DNA of 64,000 nucleotides from Cladorrhinum sp. PSN259. Taxonomy: Eukaryota; Ascomycota; Sordariomycetes; Sordariales; Podosporaceae. The notes below the pieces were generated by a model. It was not told where the DNA came from. It made no database searches and was given only the letters and a program-made list of their open reading frames with translations. The stretch lies in NCBI GenBank assembly GCA_033725935.1, contig MU867066.1, positions 434,001 through 498,000 of the forward strand, written 5' to 3'. Shown piece after piece: positions 45,730 to 58,876 of this stretch (positions are counted from its first letter, which is position 1; each line of letters opens with the position of its first letter). The translations under genes and the position numbers were made by a program.

Positions 45730-46202
45730 CTTGTGAAGGAAATGGGATTGAATGATGCTGTATTGACGAATATTCGCAAATGTGAAATGCCTCGAGGCTG
45801 AATGAAAATTGATGTTTGGTCTATTCATGAAAAGTGAGTGATGATTTGGTCATGTGTTTGTTCGATCAGTTTGTCGTGGTGCGGGGTCAGTCACTGAGAG
45901 TGCAAGCTGCAGTGACAATGGAAGCATTTGCTTTTCTGGGCTGTGGCCCCATTTTTATTTCAAAGAGTCGCTTCCCCAAAGTCAATATACGCAGACGTGC
46001 CAGCGGCAAGAGGCAGGCAAATCAAGCTTTTATTTGGCAAACGAGTACATGAGCCAATGCTATAGTCTGTTAGATAAGGCAACACCAGGTTCTATTTTGT
46101 CATTTCTACAAGTGAATCATCAATATGCAAGCAAAAATCCCAGACTACCAACTCCATTCAACTCTTAATTATAATAACTATATATATATTTACACCCATT
46201 AA

Positions 46203-49200
46203 CTAACTCTGCCACATCCACTCGCTCAAACCCAGCAACTTATCCGCCAGCTGCCTCTTGGCCGCAGCTCCGTGTCCCCTCTCCTTGTCAGCCAACTGCT
46301 CGCTGTAACAAAGTTCCAAAAGCGCCTTGAGCTCATCGTACGTAAACCTATCATCGTCCTTCTTATTCTTTTTTGCGTGCTCAGCTTCTCCTTCTCCTTC
46401 TCCATCTTGCTGTTCTCCATCCTTGTCAGCGGCAGCGGCAGCCTCGCTGTCTTCCTTTGCTTTGGCAACAATCGCATCTGGACCCTTCTGGAACAGTTCA
46501 AAATACTTCTTCGCCCTCGCCAGGTCCACGCCTTCCTCAATGTTCTTCAGGTTCTGTTGTAGAACAAGAATATTGAGCAACATTCTGCCGCAACCCCGAG
46601 CATTTATGGGCGCCACCATCCGTGCGTTGTGGATCAGGAAGGAGTTGACGAGCAAGCCTAGACCTGTACGCACAAACAATACTTCCCGCTCGCGCAAGAA
46701 CTTGTTTGCCGTCTCATCGTAGGCTACTAATTCCGCGTTGAGGCTCAGAATACTCGGGTCAGGTTCCGATACGTCCTGGTCCAGGGTGTACGGCGCCGAG
46801 GTAGAAGGAGAGAGCGCAATGCCCAACGAGTGTACTATCCTGCAGCGGATTTCATGGTGCAAGGTACGGAGCGCAATCGAGGCAAGCTCATCGTACGAGC
46901 TGAGGATGCTGTCGAAGGATCTAGAAAACATTATTAGTCAACAACAGCGGACAGCCAAGAAAGAGACAAAAACATACTGCACTGTCTCCTGCGTCATAGG
47001 GAGGTAGACGGGCCCCTCCTCTGCCGTGGCCTTGTTAGGGTCATTCAGCAGCGTCCACCGCTTCTTTTCCGGTTTGGGCAAATTCGAGCGGCCCGAGGTA
47101 TCCGTCTCGTTTCGGGTGATGTGTCGTAGACCAAGGACCTTAACCGAGAGCCACTTCATGCTGGTATATAAAAGGCACAATCCCGAAATGGTGTCGCGGT
47201 CTTGAATGATGTCACTGGCTTCGAGCTTCTTTTCGTTCGTCTGGGCGATGAGCAGACTAGCCTCCTTTTCGAGCAGCTCCCAGTCCAGAGCCCCCGACTT
47301 CAATAGCCCCACGACCACATCATGAATCTCACTAGGCTCCAAGGCCATAACGGCCGAGGCTCTGAGCTTCTCGGAGCTCGTTGCCTGTTCCTGCGTTTTC
47401 ATGACAAGAGCCTTGTACCACCCAAAGCATCGATCATAGTATCGGAGCATCTGCGTAATGATGAGCGAGCTGAGAGCTTGATCATGAGGAATAGTTCCCA
47501 ACATCCTGCAAAACGCCGTGATGACAGTAAAAAAGGCGGTAGTGCCCTTGAAGATTGGTCTCCTGGCCAAGTGAGCCCAATCCTGGTCTTGCAAAAAGGC
47601 ATCCGCCTCGCCAAACACGGTATCACTGAGCTTGCCAAGGGTCTCATCGAGCTGAGGTTGGAAGACATTGACCAGGAAGTTATCAAGGAACGACGTCAGG
47701 GTGCTTGTTGCCAGATCAGATCCGGGAGGGACAATATTCTTTAGGCGTTGCAGAAAGACAAGAGTAGGTGGCAGAAGAAGACTCATGTTGAAGACGCTGG
47801 GCTCAACCAGCGACTTGTACGTTCCGCCACCTGCAATGTTGCCATATCCTGACCCTGTGCTTTTCCTAGCTGCCATCGGATCGGATCGGGGAACAACCAG
47901 GCCGGCCTTTTTGTTGTCCTTGCGCGAGTTGGATGTTAAGCCTGGCACAGCTGACTGGATGATGATATCCAAGGCTTCATACTCGGTAGCCATGTCTGTT
48001 GACTTTGAATCCGCCTCGGCGAACTTGAAGAGATGCTCCCGCGCATCCATGTTCCCGTTCATCCCGACACCAGGTCGTGGTGACGAACGATACTGGTAGA
48101 CATCTGCATCGGTGGTGACATAGTTGTGTAAAAGAGAGCGAATCTCGTTTTGATACAAATTCCAGAGCTCCTTGAAGCTTCCAAGGAGAGCAATATTGTT
48201 GCCGGCTCCCTCGCGCCGGATGAGGCCCTTGATGGACTCGTGGAAGACGCGGTGACCCTCGGCAATGGCCTCAAACTTGCCATAAAGCGTCCAGAGCAGA
48301 TCATAAATAACATCTGCCCTCATCTGCGTCTCACGCTGGCCGTATATATGCATACCATTAGTGCTATTCGAACCTCCTCTTAGCGAGCTGGGATGCTTTT
48401 GATCAATATCATTGATGGTCTCGTTCACAACAGAAAATAATTCGACGGGTAACCTCTGCTTCAGCAAATCCACGGCACCTTCTAACCTTCCCAGCCTATT
48501 TAATGCTTCGACCAAAAGTGTTATGTAGTAAAAAGTGTCCGCCTCGGGGTTCTTTTGCGGATCCTCCGTCACAGACCGGTCCCAGTCTATCGAGTCGAAA
48601 ACAGCATGAAAGGGGGCCAAGGTGGATGCCTCCTGGTAAGCCTCGTTCATGGCGCCGTGGTGTTTGGTGAGGTTCTGCCATCTCTCTTGGCAGTAAGGGG
48701 ATTTGAGATACAGATGCTCGTGTAGCTCTTCAACCAGGATATCCATGAGGGCGGATTCTTGGTTGGCCAGGTAGCTGCGAAGCTCGCTCAGAGCTCCAAT
48801 GCCGTCCAACTCAGGTTTGGTCAGCTTCCGCAGTGCATTTTGCAATACCTGGACGGCCGTCAAGAAGCGCTTCTCGGATATCCTAGCCTCCAACTGATCC
48901 GGAACGGTCCGAAGATCGTCCAGTTCGTTCAGCGTCTGCAACATCTCATCGTACATTCGCGATGTGGCGTGCAGCTTCTTGAGTTCCGGGTCTGTGGTGC
49001 AAAGTGCGGTTTTGGAGGTGGCAAGCGACTCCTTCAGAGCGCGCACTTTCTTCTGCGAAGTCTGGATGCTCCCTTGAATCTTGTGGAACGTACCAATGGA
49101 GGAATTGAAGCCTTGGTGGTATTCGTGCACAATCTTCTTGAGCGAATCTTGCAAATATTGATGGGTGCGCTTAAAGTCGCGATATTCGGAAGCACGGCCG

Positions 49201-49607
49201 ACCGAGCTGGGATCAAGCAGTTGCAAAGCCAGTTGCACCGGGATGGCGTCGCTTTCGCACATGGCGGGCCATTCCTGCTTGATCAGGTCAAGAACCTTGC
49301 CCATCTCATGCTTGGTGTTGGTCTCCTGCGTAGTGCGCTCCATTCGTTGAGCAGATCGCGGGGGCGGCGCATTTCGAGAAGAGGAGGAAGACCTAGGTGG
49401 TGGCCGCGAGCTTCCAGTTGGGAGATTTACGCTCGAACTCGAGTTTGAGGGTGGAGGTGGGTTTGCCTGTCGACGTGGTGGTGGCGCAACTCGGTCGCTC
49501 CCGTACCCTTCTCCATATGGGTCGTACTCCTCATCTTGCCGGGAGAGATTTCCGTACCCCCCATAATTTCCTCCATTGCGGTATGCTGCTCCGTATCTGT
49601 TCGACAT
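46203..49607 (-). CDS. sec8: Exocyst complex component Sec8
   Basis: Exons 49607-46978 and 46920-46203 (donor GTATGT, 57-nt intron) give 1115 aa. Sec8 is a large subunit of the exocyst, which tethers secretory vesicles to growth sites such as hyphal tips and septa. The first about 95 residues are Gly/Tyr then Pro/Ser/Arg-rich and disordered. The Sec8 N-terminal domain follows (from about residue 100, VLDLIKQEWPAMCESDAIPVQL), with coiled-coil-forming helices up to about 260. The remainder is the helical-rod CATCHR-type body. An acidic/Ala/Lys low-complexity insertion sits in the last exon before RFTYDELKALLELCYSEQL. The length fits the family. Confidence 0.93.
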
Positions 49608-50345
49608 GGCGCCGGTGCCCGTGGGCGGTCGGGTCTCGACTTCGATCGACTCGATGCGCGCGCGGGGGATATCGGCGAGTGTCGATAATGCTATCGAATT
49701 GAATCGTCCTTCATTCTTTTACTTGGGAGAAAAGGTCGTCAGATATCGAGGCCTCGAGTGTTACTTGCTCGCGTCTTTGAGTTTGGTGAGACTTGGTTCC
49801 AGGTTCCAGCGGGTGTTGCTTGGTGTTTCGTTGCTCCTGTCCCATTCATGCAAGTGGCAGGTCCCTATTCTTGGGGAATCCATGTGGGGCCCGCTCTGAG
49901 GGAGTTGATTTGCGGGGGCCCCTGTTGATTGATTGACTTCAAGACAAGCCCGTCCTTCACCTTCAAACCGTTTATACGAGATTATTTTCAATCATAAATG
50001 TGGTAAATTGGTATCATCACTGAATGTATTAAATACGATATGATTCTCAGCAATTCCAATGCCAGAGCAGGGCTATACCTCGAATACCCTATCTCTATCC
50101 TCCAAGTCAAAAACTCCCGAAATGATGCAAATCTCTGTGTGTTCCTTCGCAAAACCATGTTACTTGCTACCCATGACAAAATAAAAATAAAAAGGGTAAA
50201 AGAATATATGTCGCAAGCCATCAAGTCATCCATCGTCCAAATTCATCTCTTTTTCATAAAAAAAAAACGAGCAGAGAAGCCAGCAAACACGCTGAGGGAC
50301 AATAAACAAACTCAAGAAAAGAATAATACCCACAAAGGGAGTCAC
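49608..50345. other. Intergenic between sec8 and the kinase gene
   Basis: About 740 bp holding the sec8 promoter and the 3' flank of the kinase gene. No gene seen. Confidence 0.5.
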
Positions 50346-52477
50346 TTATGAGCCAGCCACCGCACCCCATCGTGCTCTTAACCCATCCGTCCACCTCGCG
50401 TACAGCAAGTCCGACAATGCTTTACAGTGCTCCATTCCAGGTACAGCAGGTCGACCAGGGAATTTTGCTTCTAGAGCCATCTTTTCCAAGTCCCGCGCCG
50501 CCCTCTCTCGGTCTATCCTGTCTCGTGGATCCTTTTCTGGAGACCTGGAAACAAGCCCCATAGGGTTTTCTGCCGTGGCATTGCTTTCACGGCGTCGCCG
50601 ATGGCTTTCTAAATGCAGATTATCTGTCGCAAATATAAGCTTTGATGGTGAGCCTAACACAGGGGTTGCTGGACCGAGAACCGGTGCGGGTGTTAACTGC
50701 GGCTTATTCATAAGCACCGTAGCATGGGGAGTGCCGTTGCTTGGTGTTTTGGAGTGATTTGAGCTGGACTGTTGTGGCAAAAATGTTCTGGTCAGCTTGC
50801 TGTCCTGAGCTGCTGTCGAGACCAGGCTGCGCATGAAATGATATGTCCCTTCGGGATCCACAGAGTCGAGGTGAGCCAGCGCATCTGACAGCCTGGCCAG
50901 TGCTTCCCTTTTTGCGGTCCCGGCTGTTTGTGCGTGGAGTTCGTCGAGACATGGTTCCAGGGCTTTTGTGTAGAGCCTCCGGCCAAGGAAGGCTTCCTTG
51001 CTGTGGGGCTCCACTGGGGCTTGGTATGACGAAGGTGGCCGGTTCTCGTTTGAAAAGCTGAGTTCTGATGATGTGTCAGGTCTGCTTGAGCTTGAGCTAT
51101 CCGACGGTACCCGACGAAAGAGGCGCATTGTAGACCCCGAGTTCCCAAAGGACATGTCCGGCTGGAGGGGGCGCTTGGAGATGGATGCCCGTCGAGGTGA
51201 CCCATTCGAGCTGGAAACATTGCGGATCGAGTTCCGTCGATTGCTTCCGGATGGTTGGCGGCGGACCGTTGCTCTCCGAACGGTTCCTGGTGTTGCTGGC
51301 TGTAGAGGGCCGTCCTTCACGTCCAATTTGTGCATAGCCTCCTCGACCGCATGGACACTGACGGATGGTTTTCTTGATCTGACGGTGCCTCTCTTGGGAG
51401 CGACCGACTTGACCGTATCAAACACCCACTCATCCGCTTCGTCCTTGGGAGAGATCGTATGCAGTGTTTCCTGGTAGTAGACTGGGATCTTCTGGCGGTC
51501 GGCCCTGGCGTCGAAAACCTTCTTGCGGTAAATAAGCTCCTGGAGGGCCTCAACCTTGCCTGCTGACCTGATGAAACGATGCTTCAATAGATCCTTGGCT
51601 GAGGGCCGGTGATCTGCGTCCTTCACCAAACATTGCGCGACAAAATCTTTGAATTCCTTGCTGAACTTTCCTTCGAGTCTCGGAGGCGGGTTTTTCGGGA
51701 TCTGGAAGAGGACCTTCATCGGATGGATTTGCGCATGAGGTGGTTCGCCGAGGGCAAGTTCGATGGCAGTGATACCTAGGGACCAGATATCGGCCTTGAA
51801 GTCATATCCGGCTTGCTGGATAACCTCGGGCGCCATCCAAAATGGGGTTCCCACAAACGTATTTCGTTGCGACTTCATGTGCGTCAGCTGCGCTGCAACG
51901 CCAAAATCTGCAAGTTTGACCCTGCCATTTTCTGACAACAGGATATTCGCGGCTTTGATGTCTCGGTGAATCTTGCCCTCGGCGTGGAGGTATTCGAGCC
52001 CTAATAACAATTCTCGGCAGACGATGGCGATGTGCACTTCGGGGAAGATACCTGGTTTAAGGAGGTCGAGGCAGGAACCGCCGCCGAGATATTCCATCAC
52101 AATCCATAGTTTGTGGCCGCGCAAGAAACTTGCTTTGTATTGTGTGACGTAGCTGCTGGCGCATGTGCTGAGTACCGAGATCTCTTGCTGGATTTCCTGG
52201 ATGTCATCGTCGCTGGACTCCAGATCGATCTGAGACGGCGCATTAGGACTGATACAAGACTCTGAATCACAATGACGAAAAACGTACATGTTTGATAGCG
52301 ACCGTCTCCCCTGTCCTCTTCTCAATGGCCTTGTACACCACGCCAAAGCTCCCGCCTGCGCACATGCTGTGTCAGTGTCTCTTTCGTTCAGACGGCTTTG
52401 GGGGAATTCGGCGTCGCAAACTCACGTCCCAGCTCTTCCAACACCTGGTAATGACTTGCGACACCTTCGTCGGCCAT
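50346..52477 (-). CDS. Ste20-family germinal-centre kinase, Sid1/SepL or Mst1-like
   Basis: I infer three exons: 52477-52426, 52355-52288 and 52229-50346, joined in phase to 667 aa. The kinase domain occupies about residues 10-260: G-loop GRGSFGVV, catalytic Lys39 (VAIKH), HRDIKAAN, DFG, and the activation segment NTFVGTPFWMAPEVIQQ with the phospho-acceptor Thr. The APE and WSLGITAIELALGEPP signature is of the GCK-III/Mst type. The long tail is Ser/Arg-rich with basic clusters, then a conserved C-terminal helix region (LEKMALEAKF to LYARWTDGLRARW). Related kinases act in the septation initiation network (Sid1 in fission yeast, SepL in Aspergillus) or in polarity. I cannot decide between the SID-1 and MST-1 subtypes from sequence alone. 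The first exon is only 52 nt, but the joined G-loop is exact. Confidence 0.9.
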
Positions 52478-54434
52478 CTTGACTTGTCTGAGTTTGTTGC
52501 GCACTTGGAAATGGCAGCGACAAACAGTGGTGAGATGCAGCGACCAGATCTGCCCACAACGCGATTGTGGAGTCGGATGCGTCACCCGATGCCTCCCAGG
52601 AAGCAGGGAAATGGAGTCGGTCAGGTCAAGCACTCTCCGTTCGGCGTCTGAGGTGGAGGTGGTGCGGGTGCGATGCAGATTGCCGAGCGCAACTCTGGGT
52701 ATGGTCTTGTGGATGCTTGAACCTGGCCGATCGCAAAACCCGGAATATCGCCGCACCCACCGCGCACTTGGAAAAGGGGGGAAGAGAAAAAAGAGAGAGG
52801 AGAGAGAGAATGGAAGGGAAGCGCAACTGCAAAGTGGGATGCGAGGAGCGGGTTAACGAGGCGAGGGAGTGCCCAAGGGGAGGACGGGAAGTAAGGAGAG
52901 CCCTGGGTGGATGGGATGGGAGGTAGGGAGGGAGTAGGAGAGAGGGAAAAAAAAAGATGCGACGACCTGGATGTGGTAAGTGGATGTTTAGATGGTTTGG
53001 ATGATGCAGGTCACTAGCGTCGCTCGCCGTTTGCATTTTTTTGCTCGATAGGGGCCCGGTGCTATTAAACTTCCAGCTGCTCACAAACAGGCGCCTTGGT
53101 TGTTACGGTTGTCCTGGTGCTGGGCTGAGTTGAGTGCGATTGCAAGGTCGGCACGGGCCATTGTTTACTTGAAGAGTGGCGGGCCTAGGCAGGTTTTGGT
53201 GTCCCGTTGGAGCTGGATCTCGGATCAGACCGACGGCACCAAGATGAGGCGTTGGGCGGCCCTGTATCCGTAACCTTCAATTGACGATGGAACCATGACG
53301 GTTTTGGACTTGTGATTATGGATTTGCATCTCTATTTGTTAAAAGCTGACAGGTCTTGGAATATGTAAACCATATTTCTGCTAAAATAGACCCAAAAAAC
53401 AAGCTGCTGCATTCCTCCCCCCGACTCCTGCAAGACCACTGCGGGATGATGCAGGACACACCGCTCGGGCCAATCGAATCACACTGACCGGCATTTGAGC
53501 GGCATGCAACTGCAGCAGCGGTCGCGAGTGGCCCGTGCGTGATGGCGCTTGGCGGGCTTTGATTGGCAAGTGGGGGATGCTCTGGGGAGCTCAGCGGTCG
53601 ATCGCGGTTGCCCCTCGCAACACAACACCGCTGGAGGGAGCTTGGGCCCTGGTAATCACCCGGCAGCTGGATCCTCAACAGCCCCCGGCCACTGTTGCTG
53701 ACGACCATCCACCGCTGCCCTGTTGCTCCAGTGCTAGTACCTCCTGGGAACTGGCCGCCGCTCGCTACACTGACCGCGACTCTCTCCGCCGTCCGCCGTC
53801 TTCGAGGCCCAGCTCCAGCGACTCCAGTTCGCATTCGCAACCCGGCGACTCGATACTCCACGAACTGTGGGGGACCTAGCAACACCACAGGTCGGGATTC
53901 CCCTTCCACTCGTTCAATTGCGCTTCTTTTCGATCAGAGCTCCCTATCCCCCCGACCGCCGTTTCTAGGAAACCAAAAAATCTAGGTTTCCCCAATTCTC
54001 CAACCTCGCACATCCCGTCAGCGGGCATCGTGGATGGCGGAAAGAGGCGAAGAAACTTGGAATCAAACAACTCCACACCGGCTGCCTGCTTGCGACCCGA
54101 CTACCCCGACCGCGACGCCTTGGAACTAGCGACCTGCATCAACGAACTAACTGCCTTGGAACCTGGGGGAAAAAAAGACACGGGGAATGACGGTGACAGG
54201 TAACGGCCGACAAGGGATGACAACAAACCGCATCTCCATCTCAAACTGACTGCGGATGCGATTTTGGCGACGGTGACACTTTTGGCGACGACGGCCGCAC
54301 AACACGCCGAAACACGACCGACCCGACGACGACGAGCCGCAATCAGCAATCTGCCATTGAACTGCATTTATTACCTCGATAGTGACGCGTGCATATATTT
54401 TCCAACTTGAAAAATACTCAATTAATCCGCAAAC
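52478..54434. promoter_or_regulatory. Divergent intergenic region between septation kinase and Cyk3
   Basis: A 1.96-kb region between two divergent start codons. It contains GA-rich (52775-52960) tracts and 54100-54330 is GC-rich. Overlapping ORFs up to 197 codons on both strands look like by-products of GC richness and have no domain. It must hold both promoters and long 5' UTRs. Confidence 0.45.
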
Positions 54435-57400
54435 ATGGTTGCGGCGCCATTGCCGTTGCCCACGCGCTTCCCATGCTGGGTCAGGGCTGTTTACTCGTGG
54501 GGAGGAGAGGTGCGTGCTCTGGGAACCGATGTGCATTTGCACTGCACCGCATTGCACTGCAAGGTTGGCCTGCTAGGTGGATAAGAAGCTAATCAGAATT
54601 TCTACTGCAGTCAAAACGAGATCTCGGGTTTATGGAAGGAGATCTGATCGAATGCCTCAACGCTGGTGATGGTTCGTGGTGGACGGGACGGTTGTGGCGC
54701 GACAGGAGAGCGGTTGGATTGTTTCCTTCCAACTTTGTTGAGGTTCTGCCCGAAAACTTCCGTCCTACGAGCAGGTCAACCAGCCCCATGACGAGCAGTA
54801 ATACGCCGAGTCCGAGAAATTCACCTCAGAAATCAAGAACGTTCCGCAAACCCTTCGAGGCATATGCCAAGGCACCCCATTATACCACGGCCAAAGTTCC
54901 AGAGACATACAAGGACGGCGTACCACCTCCTCATCGACATAACTCTTCGGTTACTTCCTTCGACGATTTCAGCACTGCCTCTGCATCTGGCTCCATTTCT
55001 AGGCGTGACGCATCCCCAGGCAGAGCTCCTAGCCATCACTCGGCAAGAGATGTGTCCCCTGCGCCAACTCATCGTCAGATGTATGGTGGAAGAGATGCAT
55101 CGCCTGCACCGACTCACCGCCAAACATATGGAGGCAGAGACGCGTCTCCTGCCCCGACCCATCATCAGAGTTTTGGAATGAGGGCAGCATCTCCTGCGCC
55201 GCCCCGTCACCAAGATTACGATGCAAGAGCTCCATCACCTGCACCATATCATCCAAACTATGGTTCTGCTGGTCCCTCTCCAGAACCACAAGAGTACGTT
55301 GGCTTTTCTGGAAGGTCACCGTCACCTATACCGCCTTTAAAAAGCAGCTTTGGTAGCGCAAGAAGTGGGAGAAGCGGAAGGGCCCATTCACCAGCGCCAC
55401 CTCAGCATTTGGGGTATGCTGCTCGAGGTCCATCTCCAGCACCTCCACAGCACATGGAATATGGATCATCAAGGTCTCCATCCCCGGCACCTCCTCAGCA
55501 CTTCGGATATCCAAGGGCCGCCTCTCCAATGCCAGCCCAGGAACCAAATCATATATCCAGAACACCCTCACCTGCGCCATCATACATCCCCTACCGTCCT
55601 CCAGAGACCCGTCAGCACACGCATCAACCCAGTGTTGATAGGTCAAGATCTCCAGCGCCCCCGCCACATCATCACACATATCACCAGAGTCTGGACAGGA
55701 CCAGGGCTAGAACTCCTGCTCCTCCTCAGCACACTCACAGCTACCATCAAAGCCTGGACAATACCCGCTCTCCTGGCCATCCTCACATCCTGCGCCACCA
55801 AACATTTCCCTTGACTCATCAGGAAGAAACCGAGAGGTCAGACTCCCCTCCTCCTCCACCACCACCTCCGCACCGCACAGGAGTCTCGAGCATGTCAGGA
55901 GTGAGTCGGCAAAACTCGCAGCTGTCGCATGATGAGGGGTACTTTGGGATATCAAGGGGAAACTCAAACGCGAGGCATTCTCAACATGTCAGGCAAGACT
56001 CAAACGGCTCATTTGACCAGCAAGGCGATTATCAGACTCCCAGGATGTTGACACCATGTCCACCTTCGCCTGGGGCTGGTGATGGGCTTACGCCATCCCC
56101 ACTGAGAGAGGCCATGGATGATGTTATTGCGGAGTTGGATGCTCTGGGTGCAGGAGGTGGGGCTCGTGAAGAGTCGCCTGAGCCGCCTCTTGATCCTTGG
56201 TCTCCCGCTTCTTTTGACCTTGTCCATCAACGTTCAAGGAAGAAGCAGGCTCAGCAAGGTCTGCGTTCGAATACGGCGATGGGAATTTCGGACAATATTG
56301 ATGAGGGCTATGAGACCTATAGCGGAACAGGAGGCGAGACGTCGCAAGAACCATCTGTTCAAAGCGGCTTTCAGGGCGCACCGGTGCCACCAGGTACACC
56401 AGGAACTCCACTACCCCAGCTGAGCAATTACGTTGAGCGGATGGAATCGAGACTGAGAAGGATGCATCAGAAGCATGCGAGTGTTGGTGCCACTGCCTCG
56501 GATGAGCCACCACCTCCACCTCCCAAGGGTCAACCGTACGACAGGCCAAAGTCATCAATGGATATCCAGGGCGAGCCCAAGGTTCGGCATAAAAAGTCTG
56601 GTTTCGATGTTGGTCGTCAAGATCTTAACAGAACCTCTACCACCAAAACAAACAGCTCTTCAAACACGCAGAGCACGGATCGAAGTTTGATGAGTGGCGT
56701 GTCTGCTGGTGGTATCAGCGCTACCAGTGCCGGCAGTCTTGCACGAAAAAGAAACAGGGCACAAAGTGCGCTCGGTTTACGGGATTTTGAGGATGGCCGC
56801 CCGGAAACTCCCTTTACCGGTGTGACATACCACAGCAGTCACGCATCTGATGCGCCCCAGCAGCAGCAGCAGCAGCGATCTAAATCTCAACTGGGCTTCA
56901 ATGACGACGCTATGCCTGCGCTGCCTGGTCTAGGAGGTCTTGTTCAACCCAAGCCCAAAAAGCAGAACTTCATCAAGCGCATTCTTGAGTCTGCCAAGAC
57001 TGGAGTCGCAAGCACGAGAAATAACCTTGCTGCTGCTGGTGCTTCCCAGCCTCAGCCTTCCCCTGCTGCTCGATCAACGCCAACTCTCGGTTCGGCATAC
57101 GGCGGCCTGCTTCCGAGCAAGATGTCTGCGTCCAGAGGAGATATGGGCACAGGAGGCGGTGTCGACTGGGTTCAAGTGCGTCGTGATATCAACCGCTCGA
57201 ACTCTTTGAGCATAAATGAGCGTGTGGAGCGAAAGGAGAGGTGCCAGATGCTAGACTATCCAGCCTTGGATCCTGTGGAGGAACTGTACAATGGCATTGA
57301 CGGCGATGAAGGAGCTAATGGCAACCCTGTCGAGGAGCCAGTCGATTATCAAGCCATCATCAATCTCACGCAGGTGGATAAGAACTCGCGTTTCCTCGCC

Positions 57401-58876
57401 ACCCTTCCTCCAACGACTACAGCCATCACCCTGGCAACGACTTATGTATGCCGACCATATCGAAGCGACGTTCAGCGGCTTCGCGCCATCTTCACTTGGG
57501 TTGCTGAGAAGATCTGCTGGGAGGAGGACTTCGAAGGTGAAGTTGATACTCGACAAGTGATTGCGACCAAGCGAGGATGTGCCGAGGAGTATGCTGTATT
57601 GGTAATGGAAATGTGTGATGCTGTGGGACTTCCTTGCGAGGTGGTGCGCGGCTACCTCAAGGCTCCTGGCGAGATTCCTGAGGTCAATATTATGCCCCGT
57701 TCCAACCATTGGTGGAATGCCGTCCTTGTTGACAACGAGTGGCGTTTCATGGACTGCTGCCTCGCCAGTCCGTCTAATCCGCGACGCAGTCTTTACTCGA
57801 GCCATCCCAGCAGTACCGCTGACCCTTGGTGGTTCCTCACTCGTCCAAGCGAACTGTGCTGGACTCATATTCCTGAGCATCACGCACAACAACACATGTG
57901 TCCACCAGTCGCCCACGAGACGCTGCTCAACCTCCCTTGCGCGCTGTCGCCCTATTTCAGGAACAACCTTCAGATGGTGGACTACAACACTGCTCTTGTG
58001 CGGATCGAGGATCTCGAGATGGTTCACATCCAGTTCAACGTGCCGCCTGATATCGAGGTAGCTGCTGAGGTTGAAGTGCGCGCATACTCACGGGATTCCG
58101 ATGGCGATATTTTCGAGTCAGGCGAAGTCATCAAGAAGCGAGCACTTGCGCAGGCGCAGTGGCAAGGCGGTGTCAAGCGGTACACCGTCAAAGGTCTGTT
58201 GCCAGGCGATGAAGGCTCCGGTATACTAAAGGTATACGCTGGCAAGCGCGGCCTCATGCACAGCATCAAGGACATTCCTCACCCACTTGCTTTCGCTCTA
58301 CCCATCATCCATACGGGTGAAAACCCACCGTACGAGTTTGTCACTCGTCATCCGACACCTCACGCTCAGCGACACGATATCTATGTCGTTCAGCCGCAGT
58401 GTGCGCGTTTGGCTCTTAATAATACTTTTGTGTTTGCTATAAGGCAGCATCCGAGCTCGACCGACATCAACCCCATGACGCCGTCGTCTAATCCTGGCGG
58501 GGCGAGCCCTATTCCCTTTATGCGCCCGAGCAGTGCTATGAGCATGACCAGTTCGGCTGCGGGTTCGCTGCCGAGTGCCTCTACCTCCAGTGGTGGTAGC
58601 GGGTCGAAGAAGCCGGCCAAGCTTGCTATTCAGACTCCTGGTGGCAAGATTCTAAGGCTCATGCGTAAGGAGGAGAGAAGGGGCGTCGGGATGGCGGCCA
58701 AAAACATCATGTCGCCTGGGGCGAACAATGCTGGCGCGGATGATGGTGATGCGGGTGATGGCGGGTTGTGGGAGACGATCATAAAATGTTCGGAGCGGGG
58801 TGTTTGGAGGGGTCTGGTGCTTGCCGATCGTACTGCTAGGTGGTGCGTATTTGCTGAGTGGGTTTGTGAGGGTTAA
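54435..58876 (+). CDS. cyk3: Cyk3-like cytokinesis protein (SH3 plus transglutaminase-like domain)
   Basis: Exons 54435-54509 and 54611-58876 (donor GTGCGT, acceptor CTGCAG) give 1446 aa. The short first exon supplies the first strand of the SH3 domain (WVRAVYSWGGE), and exon 2 continues SKRDLGFMEGDLIECLNAGDGSWW to VGLFPSNFVEVL. Residues about 130-400 are disordered, with Ser-Pro-Ala-Pro repeats spaced about 17 aa, followed by poly-Pro and Gln tracts. The transglutaminase-like core lies at about 970-1080: YVCRPYRSDVQRLRAIFTWVA, RGCAEEYA (C1015), NHWWNAV (H1058), and WRFMDCC (D1073). A Cyk3-type C-terminal domain with the segment YEFVTRHPTP follows. Cyk3 acts at the division site in primary septum formation. 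All three triad positions are occupied, whereas the yeast homologues are reported to be catalytically degenerate, so activity here is an open question. The SH3 probably binds Pro-rich partners such as Inn1/C2-domain proteins (family knowledge). Confidence 0.93.
55005..55560 (+). repeat. In-frame SPAP tandem repeats inside the Cyk3 gene
   Basis: At least eight degenerate units of about 51 bp encode versions of R-D-A-S-P-A-P-T-H-R-Q-x-Y-G-G. The first three (55053-55176) are the most alike. Repeat-number variation between strains is likely. Confidence 0.75.

Noticed and set aside
53316..53909. 197-codon minus-strand ORF upstream of the kinase
   Set aside because: No domain, GC-rich, overlaps other ORFs on the plus strand in a divergent promoter region.
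57251..58027. 258-codon ORF on the minus strand
   Set aside because: Antisense to the transglutaminase-like part of Cyk3; no domain.
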